Below are positions 1-11,046 of a stretch of 64,000 nt of DNA, in pieces; within the stretch, counting starts at the first letter, position 1, and each line of letters starts with the position of its first letter. The position numbers were made by a program, and so were the translations under genes. The notes below the pieces were generated by a model, which had not been told where the DNA came from, did no database searches, and was given only the letters and a program-made list of their open reading frames with translations. This DNA comes from Bubalus kerabau. Taxonomy: Eukaryota > Chordata > Mammalia > Artiodactyla > Bovidae. Location: contig NC_073629.1 of NCBI RefSeq assembly GCF_029407905.1, positions 52,436,801-52,500,800 of the forward strand, read 5' to 3'.

Positions 1-603
1 GAATTGGCATGCAAAGGATTTTATTTTCAGATTGACCATTTGAAAGTATTAGAATTTGTCTCCACGTGAGAAAAGGTGAATTCCTTCTGGTAGAGTAGTT
101 TCCCTTAGGTTCACTTGAGAGGAAGAGGGGAGCAAGTTGATCCAGAGTGGAAAAACACCAAAGAAAAGTTTTCTCCGAAATAACACACAGATTTCAGGAA
201 AACAAAAATTGCTTTGATTGAATGTGACAAACTTAAAAAAAAAAGCTGAGCTTTGAAACATCATATGACACATCTGTTTTGAAAGGTTGCTTTGTCAGAT
301 ACAGCTGTGTGTTTTACAGTACTTTACTGTGTGTGAAGTTTTGTCATGAGCATGCTCAGTAGCTGTTTTTCTGAACAGGTATCTCATTTATCCTAGTTTT
401 AAAATTGGGGGAGGATGTGGAGAGTTTATTAAGCAACAGAACATTATTTTATATTTATCTTTAGATTAAATGCACTATGGTTGAATCAAATCCCTCTCTT
501 TTAGTCTTTTTGTTAAATTGATAACTCTGTTTAGATTTTATCTTTTCAGAAGTTGCTTACAACAGGAAAACCCAAAACTTCTGATTTATTGCATGGCATG
601 GTA
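1..603. other. Unannotated intron, no recognisable feature
   Basis: AT-rich unique-looking intron. I see no repeat of known type, no exon-like open frame and no convincing regulatory motif. Confidence 0.5.
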
Positions 604-800
604 GGGGCTTCCCTGGTGGCTCAGATGGTGAAGAATCTGCCCTCCAGTGTGGGAGATCTGGGTTCGATCCCTGGATCAGGAAGATCCCCTGGAGAAGGAA
701 ATGGAAACCCACTCCAGTATTCTTGCCTGGAATATCCCATAGAGAGAGGAAGGCTACAGTCCATGGGGTTGCAAAGAGTCGAACACGACTGAGCAACTAA
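604..800 (+). mobile_element. Bov-tA SINE, near full length
   Basis: The order of blocks is diagnostic of ruminant Bov-tA. A tRNA-derived head (GGGGCTTCCCTGGTGGCTCA, then GGTTCGATCC at about 661-670) is followed by a Bov-A body (CCACTCCAGTATTCTTGCCT) and the end GAGTCGAACACGACTGAGCA. The open frames of about 79 residues on both strands here are translations of the SINE, not genes. I found no clear target duplication. Confidence 0.93.
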
Positions 801-1046
801 TGCAGAAAGATGTGGTCTTAAAAACTGAGATTACAAAATTCCCTAAATACCTTTAGCAAACCAATGCCACTTGTTTTTTGCCTTCATACCTACATTAATA
901 TGAATTATTGATTTAAAAGTAAAAGAACCAAGCAAATTTCCAATTCCAGAAAAGGAGTTTTTGTGTGCATTAAGAATTCCCAGATCCCTGAATGAAATTC
1001 ACTATAGAGCGTATTTCCTCTATTTGTAATGAAGCTATATAAGAAA

Positions 1047-1242
1047 GGGTTTCCTTTGTGGCTCAGCTGTTAAAGAATCCACCTGCTATGCGGGAGACTT
1101 GGGTTCGATCCCTGGGTTGGGAAGATCCCCTGTGGAGAAGGGAAAAGCTACCCCCTCCAGTATTCTGGCCTGGAGAATTCAATGGACTGTATAGTCCATG
1201 GGGTTGCAGAGTCGGACATGACTGAGAGACTTTCACTAGTTT
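1047..1242 (+). mobile_element. Bov-tA SINE with 12-bp target duplication
   Basis: The tRNA-like head (GGTTTCCTTTGTGGCTCAG, GGGTTCGATCC) and Bov-A body are present, with a few changes and a short deletion near the 3' end. The flanks carry a perfect duplication, CTATATAAGAAA, at 1035-1046 and 1243-1254, which proves retroposition at this site. Confidence 0.95.
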
Positions 1243-1486
1243 CTATATAAGAAAAATTATGTGCCTATGTTGTTTGTAAAGTAACTCTTGCAATCACTGA
1301 TCTTTGCTTTATAAGCCTCTTAAATTCAGACTTAGGAAGAATATTTTCTTATCCAAAGAACTGATTTGTTTCCTTTTTTGAGATCTTATAAACGTCACAT
1401 TTTCTTTTTTTTTAACCTTGACTGGTGAGAAGCTCAGAATTAGGTTTGGTGTGCAAATAAAGTTGTTTCTGAAGTTCTTCAATAAG

Positions 1487-1605
1487 GTTTTTTTTTTTTT
1501 TTTTTTTTTTTTTAAATAGCCACTTTTAATTGATTGGCAGTTTAAGTTTTCTGGGCCCATTTTTTTTGTTGTTGTTGTTGTTATATTTCCTTTTTTTTTT
1601 TTATT
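1487..1605. repeat. T-rich low-complexity tract with (TTG)n
   Basis: Contains a poly-T run at about 1487-1513, a short (TTG)n run at about 1566-1581 and a further T run at 1591-1602. These tracts are likely polymorphic in length. Confidence 0.8.
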
Positions 1606-2049
1606 ACAAGCCCCTCAGTTTCCTTTCTAGAAGTGGATGAGTATATGAATAATAAAGGAATATTTTGCATGGCATTTTGGTTGGATCAGGAATTTTCTAG
1701 GAATAGAACTTATTAAAACTGGGGGATTCTGGATCAGACCTATCTTGGTACCTTAATTTTGCATATTTAAGACCAGAAGCATGGAAATTCAGAATGTCTG
1801 AAATGTCTGAAATTCAGAAAGAACTGGAGGCGAAGGTCTTTTTACCAACAACTGTGGGTGACAGTGAGGTAATTGACATACATAGTCCCACAGTTCCTTT
1901 ATTTCTGATTCCTAATGCAAAAGGAGGTTGAGACAGGTTAAAAAGTACCTTTTTAGGACATATACTATAGTTGGAGAGTTGGTAATAATAATTATAGTTA
2001 AATGATAATAAAAATGAGTTAATCCTAAGAACTGTGTTTGACTGAAGAA

Positions 2050-2225
2050 TTCATTAGCCAAAAAGTGCTTGTGAACATTTGCCTCATGCTAAGCACTGTG
2101 CCAAGCACTTGGGTAGATATAAGGTAAGCAAAAGAAACATGGTCCCTGCCTTCATGGTGTTTCCAGCTAAGTAGAAGACACCCAGACACAAGCTAGGATA
2201 AATGAAACAATAGGTTTATAACTAA
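2050..2225 (-). repeat. L2 LINE 3' relic
   Basis: Old, diverged copy showing the reverse of the L2 3' end: CTAAGCACTGTGCCAAGCACTT, then ATGGTCCCTGCCTTCATGG and CAGCTAAGTAGAAGACA. Identified from remembered L2 consensus blocks; ends are approximate. Confidence 0.65.
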
Positions 2226-3924
2226 AAGCTATTACTAGCCATAGGAAAAAAAAATGTAATAAGAGGCTTATGGAGTCTCTGAATTTAGTAAGGTATGAAA
2301 ATGTGGTTCCAGTCCAGGGCTGCTTAGCACAAATATCCATCTGTCTTTTGAAGGTCTGTTGTTTCTCCGTCTACACTGAGAAGTCCTGTCAATGGCTTTG
2401 TTTGACTGAATCCTGGAAATTCCAGCTCCATCTCTACTCCTGAGCCTTTTAGCTTCACTGTGGAAGGAGAAAGAGCACATTAATTTTTATAGATTTCTTT
2501 GCAAACTATCAGCTGTTTCTTAACAGAAGCACCTGAGCAGCGACCTACCTTGTTTGAAGAGGAAGGACTATGATTTAGTATTGTAATTGGATTTGATGTA
2601 TCATTGATGCTTGGTAATTTTGGCATTCCTGTTAAGCATTTCCTGCATTCCTTTAACTACCAATTGTTGAGTGCCCCGTCTATATATAAAATCTTTAAAG
2701 TCAACGTATTTTAGTTCATGGCCCAGTTTGTACATGTGGCTGTAATTAGTAATATTTTTCATGGCCAAACCAATAGTTGATAGATTTTCCTTTTTTAATC
2801 TCTTGCCTCCTATTTATAATCAGGACCGGTGGTTACAGCCTGTGATTCACCTCCCCAGCAGTTGTGGTTTCCGCCTTCCATCCTTTCTGACCATCCCCCC
2901 ACTTACAGCTTCTTGTCTTGCCACCAACCCAGACCCTGCACCCCAGCCCTAACGGAGGGCTCAGCCGTCCCTGAGAAGCATGTTATAATTCTGTTGCAGC
3001 AGGTTATAATTCTGTGTTTGTGTGCATGTCTTTACCTCTATTTCTCCCATTTTTCCTTTCTCATCAGACACCAATTTGCTAGAGATTAAAAAAAAATTAG
3101 TTTAGCAATTATCTTAAGTGGAAGTCGAAATCTGAGAGACATATTTGGTGATGTTATCCCTCAGGGTTAATGAGGAGTGGCTTTCCGGCCCTGCAAATTT
3201 CACTCTACTGTAAAATATTGCATTAGTAGGAATTAAATTATAATTTTTATTGGTTGCATGCCTAAATAGAATTTAATATCTTGATTCCAGATCAATTATT
3301 TTCCTTTAAATAAAGAAGTATACTTAAATTATTTTGTGTATCTCAAAAACACAGTAGGAGGAAACACATTCCGTTTTCTTCTATCCTCCAAATCTTCAAT
3401 TTGTCTTGGTCCCTGGGCTGAACCATTTAGGCAATAACATTCCATAAATTCTAATCTCCTCATAAATGAATTCTGTAGCCAATGTTCCCTTCATTCCCAG
3501 GTTCCTTTAGATCTTGTCAGAAAAACAGGAACAAGTGTACCATCTTATCGATGGAAAGTAAACAGTAAGAAAGTTGGCCAAGATGGTGCCTGATTATTCT
3601 CATTCTGGACTGTGGGAATTCCTGGAGGCAGAAACATGACCTGTTCTCACCTTTTGGAGTTGTACTTCCAGATTGTGCTCAGAGAACTGGAATTTTTACT
3701 CTAATACTGAATATAGTTTTATTTTAAATCTTCTTAGTGCAGTTCTTAGAAATAATTTTTGGGGAGTAATGGCTAGGGAGTAGTATAAGAACATCTTATC
3801 TTGGATATTTTATTAATATCATTCTAAAAGTTCATAAAGAAAACTTTTTTTTTTCAGTTGAAGAAAATGTTTTCATTCATATTATTTCTCCTCTCCCTAG
3901 AGGACTTTATGTTTCTAACAGTAA
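2226..3924. other. Intron block without recognised features
   Basis: I find no diagnostic repeat or exon. A short C-rich stretch at 2877-2945 and small chance open frames are present. The block may contain diverged repeats too old to recognise by eye. Confidence 0.4.
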
Positions 3925-4115
3925 TTGAAATTTGTAAAGTGTCTGCATGTATAGGGTCTCATTTGATCTATGAATTGAGCCTGTCATAATGTAAAAGAAA
4001 GGGAGATTATGGGAAACTAAAAGACAAAGTCAAACAACTGTAAGTGGCAGACCTGGATTTAGAATGCAGCTCTCAGATCTCCTGGTCTCTAATGCAAGGA
4101 CTCTTTGCAGTGCTC
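3925..4115 (-). repeat. MIR SINE relic
   Basis: Reverse-orientation MIR features are visible: TGTAAGTGGCAGACCTGGATTT near 4039-4060, followed by CTGGTCTCTAATGCAAGGACTCT. The copy is diverged and its boundaries are approximate. Confidence 0.6.
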
Positions 4116-4168
4116 ATTGGTGACTTCTGGGACATGCTTCTTCTGCTACCTTTTCTTTTCAGGTTATT

Positions 4169-4191
4169 AAACACACACACACACACACACA
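4169..4191. repeat. (AC)n microsatellite
   Basis: About ten uninterrupted AC units. The valine/cysteine-repeat open frame on the minus strand here is a translation of the microsatellite. Confidence 0.95.
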
Positions 4192-5961
4192 AAATGAAAC
4201 AACCCCCCAGAGCTGGGTAAATCCCCTGATACTTCTAGGTTGTATAGTGGTGTTTTGCTTAGATGGATGGCTTGGCACTTGCCAACACTTTGAGAATTTA
4301 GATTCTTAAAGAAGCTCTGCCCATAGTTTCCTTTTGAATATTTAAAAACACAACTTGAACACAGGAAGTTCTTCAACACAGATGCACCATGATTTCAACA
4401 CAACAATGTGCAAATAACTATGCACTGGCTTTTGGCCCAAGAAGTTGGCGGGTTGACTTCTTGGAAGAGTGCTAGTTTGTCAAGAGAAAGGTTTGGATTT
4501 AGATATTCACTTGGAGAATGAATGAAACTATGATAAGATATGCCTGAGGAGTTGTTCTCTTAAAAAAAAAAAAAACTGGCTGTTTTTTCCTGAGAAATCC
4601 ATAGTACAGGATTTAGAAAATTATATGCTCTTCTGCCTATCTTTTTCCTATCATGGATAAGCTTTAGTTGTAAGCCAAGTTTTACTGTTGAAAAAACCCA
4701 GGTGGGGGCTGTGGTAGAAAGGTCCCTCTTTGAATTTTAATGGTGGTGCATTCCACAGCTCCATCCCCAAGGGGCTGTAGCTCCAATGAGTTGTAATTTG
4801 AGAAGGTATAAACACGAACATATGTTGTGTACACTGCATGAGCTTGGAGCCTTCCAGGTGTTTTTTCTTGGAGCTTTGTTTTTGCATCATATCCTGATGC
4901 TTGTCACGTACCCTCTCATAAAGTTCCATTCGAGCCAGACTGTGCCTTTGACCAAAATCACCTTGGGTGCCCTTTCTTACAGATTCTTGTATCCTGTGGG
5001 GGTAGAAGGGATTTTTAACTCAGGGGCAGAATAGATCCTGCAGTGCCCAGTCCCACAATCTGTGGGAGTTTGTCCCTCTTCGCAGCTGACAGCATTGTGG
5101 AATTCCCTGTGGGACCATAACAGAAACCCTTATTAGCCAATGGTGTTGTTGGAATAAAATCTCCCCACTGCAGTGTCTTGGTCCCAGGCTATAATGTTAC
5201 CCGCTGATTCCCTCTGCATCTTTACCACTTTTATTACAGCTGAACACACGCTCCTCATTAGTACTCTGGGTGATATGGGGAATCAGTGTGTTAGAAATTA
5301 TGTGGAATAGGTACCAGATGTTTGTGTCAACTTGGTATGTATTGGTATTTAGAATGCTTAAGGATCACATTTATTAAATGTGAAAATTACTTACTGTCCC
5401 TTCCTCCAAACAATCACTCTCCCCCTTCCCAACCCCCAATATTTTACTCTGTGTTGCATGAGGTGTGATATTAATTTCTTTGGGGACAGATTAAATTTAA
5501 AATGTGTGCAGCAAATGGGTCTGTTCCCAAATGCTTTGTCTGCATTTTGTCAAATCTGAGGGCTGGCTTGCAGCCAGTGGGGATGTGGGGGTTCTGTAAC
5601 CGAGATTGGAATGCTGTGTTGTAGCTAAGGATATAATGAAAGGGTGAGTCCGTTTGCATTTTTTTCTTTAAGTGGAACTGGGAATTTAGACATTCATGTT
5701 ATAGCCAGACCTAGGAACATTTCCCATGTGTGCAGATAAGCAGGCATTAGTGAGAAAGAGGAAGACATTTGGAAAAATGAGAAATGAGCTTGTGCTTTCT
5801 CATTAAATATATGGCCTTTTAAGTCAACCGAAAGGTTGCAAGTGTGATCCAAGCAATTCTTTTATTGCATTTTATTTTATCAGACATGAATTATGTTTAT
5901 GTTTGGCCATGACGCTGTCCTGTTCATCACGTCCAGAGGTGCAGGACTGGAGGATGCAGGC
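4192..5961. other. Intron block without recognised features
   Basis: A poly-A run lies at 4562-4574. Otherwise there are no diagnostic repeats and no exon with credible splice sites; several short open frames on both strands lack any family resemblance I recognise. Confidence 0.4.
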
Positions 5962-6140
5962 AGTGGCTTGTCATGGGAAGAACTTGGATCTGGAGTCTGA
6001 GAGTACTGGGTTTGAATCCTACCCTGCTGCTTACTGGTGGTGTGTGACCTTTGGCAAGTCGCTTAACCTTTCTGAGTCCCAGTTTCTACTGGGGGTTTTA
6101 AGTGGGGGTTTTAGCAGAATCTTTGCAGTTGTGCTATGAG
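5962..6140 (+). repeat. MIR SINE relic
   Basis: Clear MIR order: GATCTGGAGTCTGAGAGTAC, GGGTTTGAATCCTACCCTGC, CTTACTGGTGGTGTGTGACC, then TTGGCAAGTCGCTTAACCTT and TCTGAGTCCCAGTTTC. It is one of the better preserved MIR copies in the window. Confidence 0.85.
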
Positions 6141-7604
6141 GATTAGAAACTATATGTATACAGCATGCAGCTCCGAGAAGGTGCATAATAACTCTACATA
6201 TGAAGAATTAAACCCTGGCTTATCGCAGGAGCTGGAGGCTGAGGGGTCTCACCATATGCTTCACAGCACTGCTCCAGGTGGCCCAGCTGCTGCACAGAGG
6301 GCCCTGCCTGCTGATGGAGGCCGCTTGGTCTGGGCCACCTGGGGAGTTTCTTACCACGGGGTTTACTTGAATCTGTGTTGCCTTCAGGTCCGTAAATGTT
6401 TTTACTCAGTTCAGGTAGCATTTCGTGGGTGAATAGGGGCTGTGTGTCTGTCCTGGTTGCCCAGGAGGGTACTGAGCAGTAAAAACAGAGTCTGGCTTAA
6501 TTAGATTCTTTTGGAAATTATCCCCAAAGACTTGTGGATGGGCCATGTACTAGATGTCCGGAAGAAACAGAAATACCCAGATTGGGAGGCAACAGGCAGA
6601 AGCATCTCTGGGGGTGTGTTACTCTCAGGAAGCACTTCACCGAAATCTGCACCCAGCTCTGTGGCTTACAGCAATATACTTACAGTGGGAATGATATCTG
6701 TTCTACCCACGTTATAGAATTTCCATAAAATGTCTTTTAACTATAAAGTACAGTGCAAGCTTAACAGGATTGTTGTTTATGAACAGCACTTCTTTCTGCT
6801 GTGATCTGTGCCCTGTTGGTTCTCACTGCAGTAAGGTAGCTTTTGGTGAGCCGCTCAGCAGCACCACTAGGGCATGTGCTCACTTGCTCACTTGGGCTTT
6901 GGGGAAGAGATGGCTCAGGGAGGGAAGGGCTGTGGGTTTCTAGCAGTGGCCGCAAGAGAAACTGCCAGCCCTCTGAGGCAGTCACTGAGAGCTGACAGTA
7001 GCAGAGCTCACGGGTCACCGCAAAAGTGAGCATGTGAGTCAGACAGGGTTTCGGAGCATGTTTTCCTGGTTTCTGAGCCTTTGTGACTGTGAGGTGCTGT
7101 GCTTGGGCCCCGTGGTGGTCATGTGAGAATCATGGCCACCTTCCTACTCCAGGCTCACGTGGTGGAGTCTGGGGAGGGAATTAGCGCTTCCCAGGTGGAA
7201 ACTCTTCTAACTGGAGATGAGTCTGCCATCATGTGGGCAGCCTGATGGGGAAGGATGGAAAACCAGTTGCTGGAGGCAGGCTGTGGCTGCAGGAGAGGGG
7301 CAGGAAGGCCTGGAGGCTGATTCAGGAAGTGGCAGGATGAGGCTGGGGGTGTGCCTTGCTGATGGGAAGCGGAGATTGTTATGTCTTCTTGGAGAGAAGT
7401 GTCTTGCCAGAGCATGTTGGGGAAGAGAGGACGAAAACAGGTTTGCGTTTCCTGTCTTCTGTGACATTTGAGGGTGGGGAAGCCCTGATGGGGACTTGAT
7501 TCTTAGCAACCAAAAATGTTCTGCTCAATTTTTTTTCCCCTTTAGCATAAGATTGAAGCTTTGCGGGGGAAGGGATGATTAGGGGGTTTGGGATGGACAT
7601 GTCC
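6141..7604. other. Relatively GC-rich, repeat-poor intron block
   Basis: This 1.4-kb block is higher in GC than its surroundings, with overlapping chance open frames of up to about 120 codons on both strands. None resembles a known protein, none is framed by convincing splice signals, and part of the longest runs into the L1 fragment at 7605. It could hold diverged repeats or a regulatory element; nothing specific is supported. Confidence 0.4.
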
Positions 7605-7820
7605 ATCCGCGCTGCTGTATTTAAAATGGATAACCAACAAGGACCTCCTGGGCAGCAGGTGGAACTCTGCTCAATGTTATGTGGCAGCCTGGATGAGAGG
7701 GGAGTTGGGGGAGAATGGATACATGTATATGTGTGACTGAGTCCCTTCACTGTTTTCTTGAAACTATCACAACATTGTTAATCAGCTATACCCCAATACA
7801 AAACAAAAATTAAAAAAGAC
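7605..7820 (+). mobile_element. Ruminant-type L1 3' UTR fragment
   Basis: Matches the 3' end of the artiodactyl L1: ATGGATAACCAACAAGGACC, ATGTTATGTGGCAGCCTGGA, GAATGGATACATGTATATGT, CTATCACAACATTGTTAATC and AGCTATACCCCAATACAAAA before an A-rich tail. It is heavily 5' truncated. Confidence 0.88.
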
Positions 7821-7911
7821 GAGCTGTGGCTACTAGGTAAAGAGTCAAAGAAAGACGCTAAGATAGAGTCTCCTATTTGATATGATCCTTTGTGCATGGA
7901 TCACCTCATTG

Positions 7912-8720
7912 TTCTTTCCCTTTTCCTCTCCTGTCCCCTTCCTCATTAATATTTGAATGCATACTATGTGATAGACATTATGCTCATATAAGGGATACAG
8001 TGGAAACAGAATGATTGGATTCCACATTTTAGTGGTATTTGTAGTCCTAGAATGTATGCAGGTGTTAAACAGATAATTGCACAAAGAAATGTTGCTTGCT
8101 TCTTGGAAGAAACACTATGACTAACCTAGACAGCATATTAAAAAGCAGAGAGATTACTTTGCTGACAAAGGTCCATCTAGTCAAAGCTTTGGTTTTTCCA
8201 GTAGTCATGTATGGATATGAAAGTTGGACTATAAAGAAAGCTGAGCGCTGAAGAATTGATGCTTTTGAACTGTGATGTAGGAAAAGACTCTTGAGAGTCC
8301 CTTGGACAGCAAGGAGATCCAACCAGTCCATCCTAAAGGAAATCAGTCCTGAATATTCACTGGAAGGACTGATGCTGAAGCTGAAACTCCAATACTTTGG
8401 CCACCTGATGCGAAGAACTGTCTCATTGGAAAAGACCCTGATGCTGGGAAAGATTGAGGGTGGGAGGAGAAGGGGAAAACAGAAGATGTGATGGTCAGAT
8501 GGCATCACTGGCTCGATGGACATGAATTTGAGCAAGCTGTGGGATTTGGTGATGGACAGGGAAGCCTGGCATGCTGCAGGTCGCAAAGAGTCAAACATGA
8601 CTGAGTGACTGAACTGAACCACATGAAATGCAGTGAAGAGAAATAGTACCATGAGAGTACCAAAAAATGTATATCTAATGTAAAAGAGCTAAGAGAAGCT
8701 TCCTTGAGAGATCTGAAGAA
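7912..8720 (-). repeat. L2 relic split by a BovB insertion
   Basis: L2-like sequence (ATGCATACTATGTGATAGAC, GGGATACAGTGGAAACAGAA) ends near 8084. It appears to resume near 8622 with AGAAGCTTCCTTGAGAGATC. The gap is filled exactly by the BovB 3' fragment, so BovB landed in an older L2. The L2 assignment of the right part is less certain than the left. Confidence 0.5.
8085..8621 (+). mobile_element. BovB (RTE) LINE, 5'-truncated 3' end
   Basis: Encodes remnants of the C-terminal BovB protein, for example SNQSILKEISPEYSLEGLML at about 8312-8371, followed by HLMRRTVSLEKTLMLGKIEG. It ends with the BovB tail (GACTGAGTGACTGAACTGAA). The frame is interrupted by stops, for example TGA at about 8249, so it is inactive. 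Confidence 0.92.
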
Positions 8721-8869
8721 TGAATAGGGGTTCATCACACCAAGGCAGGGGTAAGTGATAAGAATGGTGGGGAAAGTGTTGCTGAAAGAAACTTTGTACA
8801 TGCAGGCTCTGGTGGGAAGAAGGTTGGTATTTTTGATGAAGTAAAATAAAGCCAGTATATAAATTAAGG

Positions 8870-9214
8870 TAGGTTGAGCTATAAATGGCAGAAAACTCAA
8901 AATAATGTTGGTTTGAATAAGAGAAAAGCTACATGTATTTCATATAAAAAAAAGCAGTCCAGAGCTGAAGCAACAGCGCCACGTTCATCAGTGACCCAGG
9001 CAACATCTGTCTTAATGCTTTGTTAGACTCACCACGTTGCTACCATCTTATGGCCCAAGATGGCTGTTTTAGCTCTGTCCATCACAGTCTGTATTCCAGC
9101 TAGCAGGAAGGAGGAGAGGTCAGAAGAGCACAACTCCTTCCTTCCTTAAGAAACTTCTGAGAAATTGTATATATCACCTCAGGCTATATCTAGCCAGAAT
9201 TTCATCACATGGCC
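8870..9214. repeat. Possible old interspersed repeat, family not identified
   Basis: Sequences such as CATCACAGTCTGTATTCCAG, AGCAGGAAGGAGGAGAGGTC and TTTCATCACATGGCCATAC have the look of a widespread ancient mammalian repeat that I cannot name with certainty. No coding potential is visible. Confidence 0.35.
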
Positions 9215-9835
9215 ATACATTAGCATTAGCTAGCACTTCCAGTATAATGTTGAAAATGAGTGATGAGAGGGGATATTCTTGTTGATTTTAGTGAGAAAGC
9301 TTTTAGTTTCTCACCATTAAGTACAGTGGTAACTGTGAGATCTTTTGGTACAGGTTTTTTATCCAGTTAAGGAAGTTCCCATCTATTCCTACTTTGCTGA
9401 GAGTCCTTATCATGTGTGACTGTTAGATTTTGTAAAATGCTTTTTCTGCTTTTATTGATATAATTATGTGATTTTTATCCTTATTTTGGTTTTTTAGCTA
9501 GTTGGTGAGATGGATATATTAATTGATTTTCAAATGTTGCATACCTGGGATACTTCCCACTTGATTGTGGTATATAATCCCTTGTATCCATTGCTGGATT
9601 TGATTTGCTAGTATAATTTTTGCACCTGTGTTCACGAGACATACAGGTCTGTAGTCTTCTTTTCTTGCAAGGTCTTTGTCTGGCTTTGGTATTAAGGTAA
9701 TGAGTTAGAAAGTATTCCCTCTGCTGCTGTCTTCTGAAAGAGATTATAGAGAATTGGTGTAATTTCTTAAATGTTTGGTAGAATTCACCAATGAGCCCAT
9801 GTGGGCCTAATGTGTTTTAATGAAAACTTTCACTT
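9215..9835 (-). mobile_element. L1 LINE ORF2 fragment (reverse transcriptase region)
   Basis: On the minus strand this corresponds to the L1 ORF2 reverse-transcriptase and thumb region. On the plus strand the usual reverse blocks are visible: GAGAGGGGATATTCTTGTTG, TTTCTCACCATTAAGTACAG, TTTTGTAAAATGCTTTTTCTGC and TTTTTGCACCTGTGTTCACG. It is too diverged and interrupted to encode protein. Confidence 0.82.
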
Positions 9836-9864
9836 TACAGAGATACTAACTTGGGAGGCAGGTG

Positions 9865-10030
9865 TGAATTTGAGGCCTTGAGTGACTGGGGCAGGCTTAG
9901 AAGAGTTACTTAAATTCATTGAACTTACATTCCTATTCTTTAAAATGGTGATAATACCACTTGCTTAGGGTGGTATTGGAATGATATACAGTACCTAGCA
10001 CTGTCCAGCCTATAGTGAACAATTACTGGG
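9865..10030 (+). repeat. MIR SINE relic
   Basis: The 3' part of MIR is recognisable: TTCTTTAAAATGGTGATAAT, CTTGCTTAGGGTGGTATTGG and CAGTACCTAGCACTGTCCAG. The 5' part is degraded. Confidence 0.65.
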
Positions 10031-10201
10031 AGCTACTTATTTATTTACTTATTACTTACTTACTAACTAGACCAGACTGACATTGTGTGTTGAGCTGTTG
10101 AAGACACCATTTCTTACATACCCTTGGAGGATGGGATAGATAGTTTCTGATTTTTCTTTTCTTTTATCTCTCTTTCACAATCTGTCTCCCTCCATCCCTC
10201 T

Positions 10202-10283
10202 CTTCCTTCCTTAAGGAAGGAAGGATTAATATATCCATATTTTGGGTTAATATATCCATATATATGGATTAATATATCCATAT
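10202..10283. repeat. 22-bp perfect palindrome plus three copies of a 15-mer
   Basis: Bases 10202-10223 are a perfect loop-free palindrome (CTTCCTTCCTT and its complement). It is followed by three exact copies of TTAATATATCCATAT at 10226-10240, 10247-10261 and 10269-10283, with ATCCATATATATGGAT as a further palindrome between copies two and three. This AT-rich region can form local hairpins. Confidence 0.9.
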
Positions 10284-10490
10284 TAATTGTTGTTGTTCAG
10301 TTGCTAAGCCATGCCAACTCTTTGCGATCCCATGGACCACAGCACACCAGGCTTCCCTGTCCTTCAGTCTCCTGGAGTTTGCTCAAACTCATGTCCATTG
10401 AGTTGGTGATACCATCCAACCATCTCATCCTCTGTCATCCCCTTCTCTTGCACTCAATCTTTCCCAGCATTAGAGTTTTTTCCAGTGAAA
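10284..10490 (-). mobile_element. BovB LINE 3'-end fragment
   Basis: Reverse-orientation BovB tail: TTGCGATCCCATGGACCACA, AAACTCATGTCCATTGAGTT and CCATCCAACCATCTCATCCT. About 200 bp remain. An 8-bp ATATTAAT at 10280-10287 and 10494-10501 may be its target duplication, but the site is AT-rich so this is weak. Confidence 0.88.
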
Positions 10491-10841
10491 AATATATTAA
10501 TCGTATGTTGTAGCTATTTTTCCTTTTTAAACTTGGAGGAAAAAAATTCATTAAAGCGTGTCAGTAACCAACACAACTTTAGTATGTCTGATGGTCAGGG
10601 ATACTGTATACTGAGTGTATTTAAACGTTGACCCCAGTGGGTCTCTGTAAAGTGCAGCTATCCCATCAGTTGATCAGAGTGTGCCCTGTGCATTGCTTTC
10701 TCTCTGCTTTGATCTTGGACTGACTTGGATAACTCATGACTGGAGCTGCAGCCTATATAGTGGGGGTGTGCCTTGTTTTGGACTCTGTTAGGACAGGGAA
10801 CAGACACTCTTAAGGTGAGGCATACTCGTCTTCAGTGCAGA

Positions 10842-11046
10842 AAGTTAGTCATTCAGTCGTGTCTGACTCTTTGCTGACCCCATGAACTGTAGCCCGCTAG
10901 GCTCCTCTGTCTATGGGATTCTCCAGGCAAGAATACTGGAGTGGGTAACTATTCCCTTCTCCAGGGGATCTTCCCAACCCGGGTTCAAACCTGGGTCTCC
11001 CCCATTTCAGGCAGATTCTTTACCATTTGAGCCACCAGGGAAGCCT
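10842..11046 (-). mobile_element. Bov-tA SINE
   Basis: Reverse Bov-tA: TCAGTCGTGTCTGACTCTTT, CAGGCAAGAATACTGGAGTG, the tRNA-like part CGGGTTCAAACCTGGGTCTC, and the head GAGCCACCAGGGAAGCC at the right end. Confidence 0.93.

Noticed and set aside
604..800. tRNA-like box B sequences (GGTTCGATCC) here and in every Bov-tA and CHR-2 copy
   Set aside because: These are tRNA-derived SINE heads, not functional tRNA genes; they lack a complete cloverleaf.
7379..7750. 123-codon minus-strand open frame
   Set aside because: Its first part is antisense to the L1 3' UTR at 7605-7820 and the rest has no relatives that I know.
8065..8652. 195-codon minus-strand open frame
   Set aside because: It is antisense to the BovB fragment in this interval; the true BovB protein remnant lies on the plus strand.
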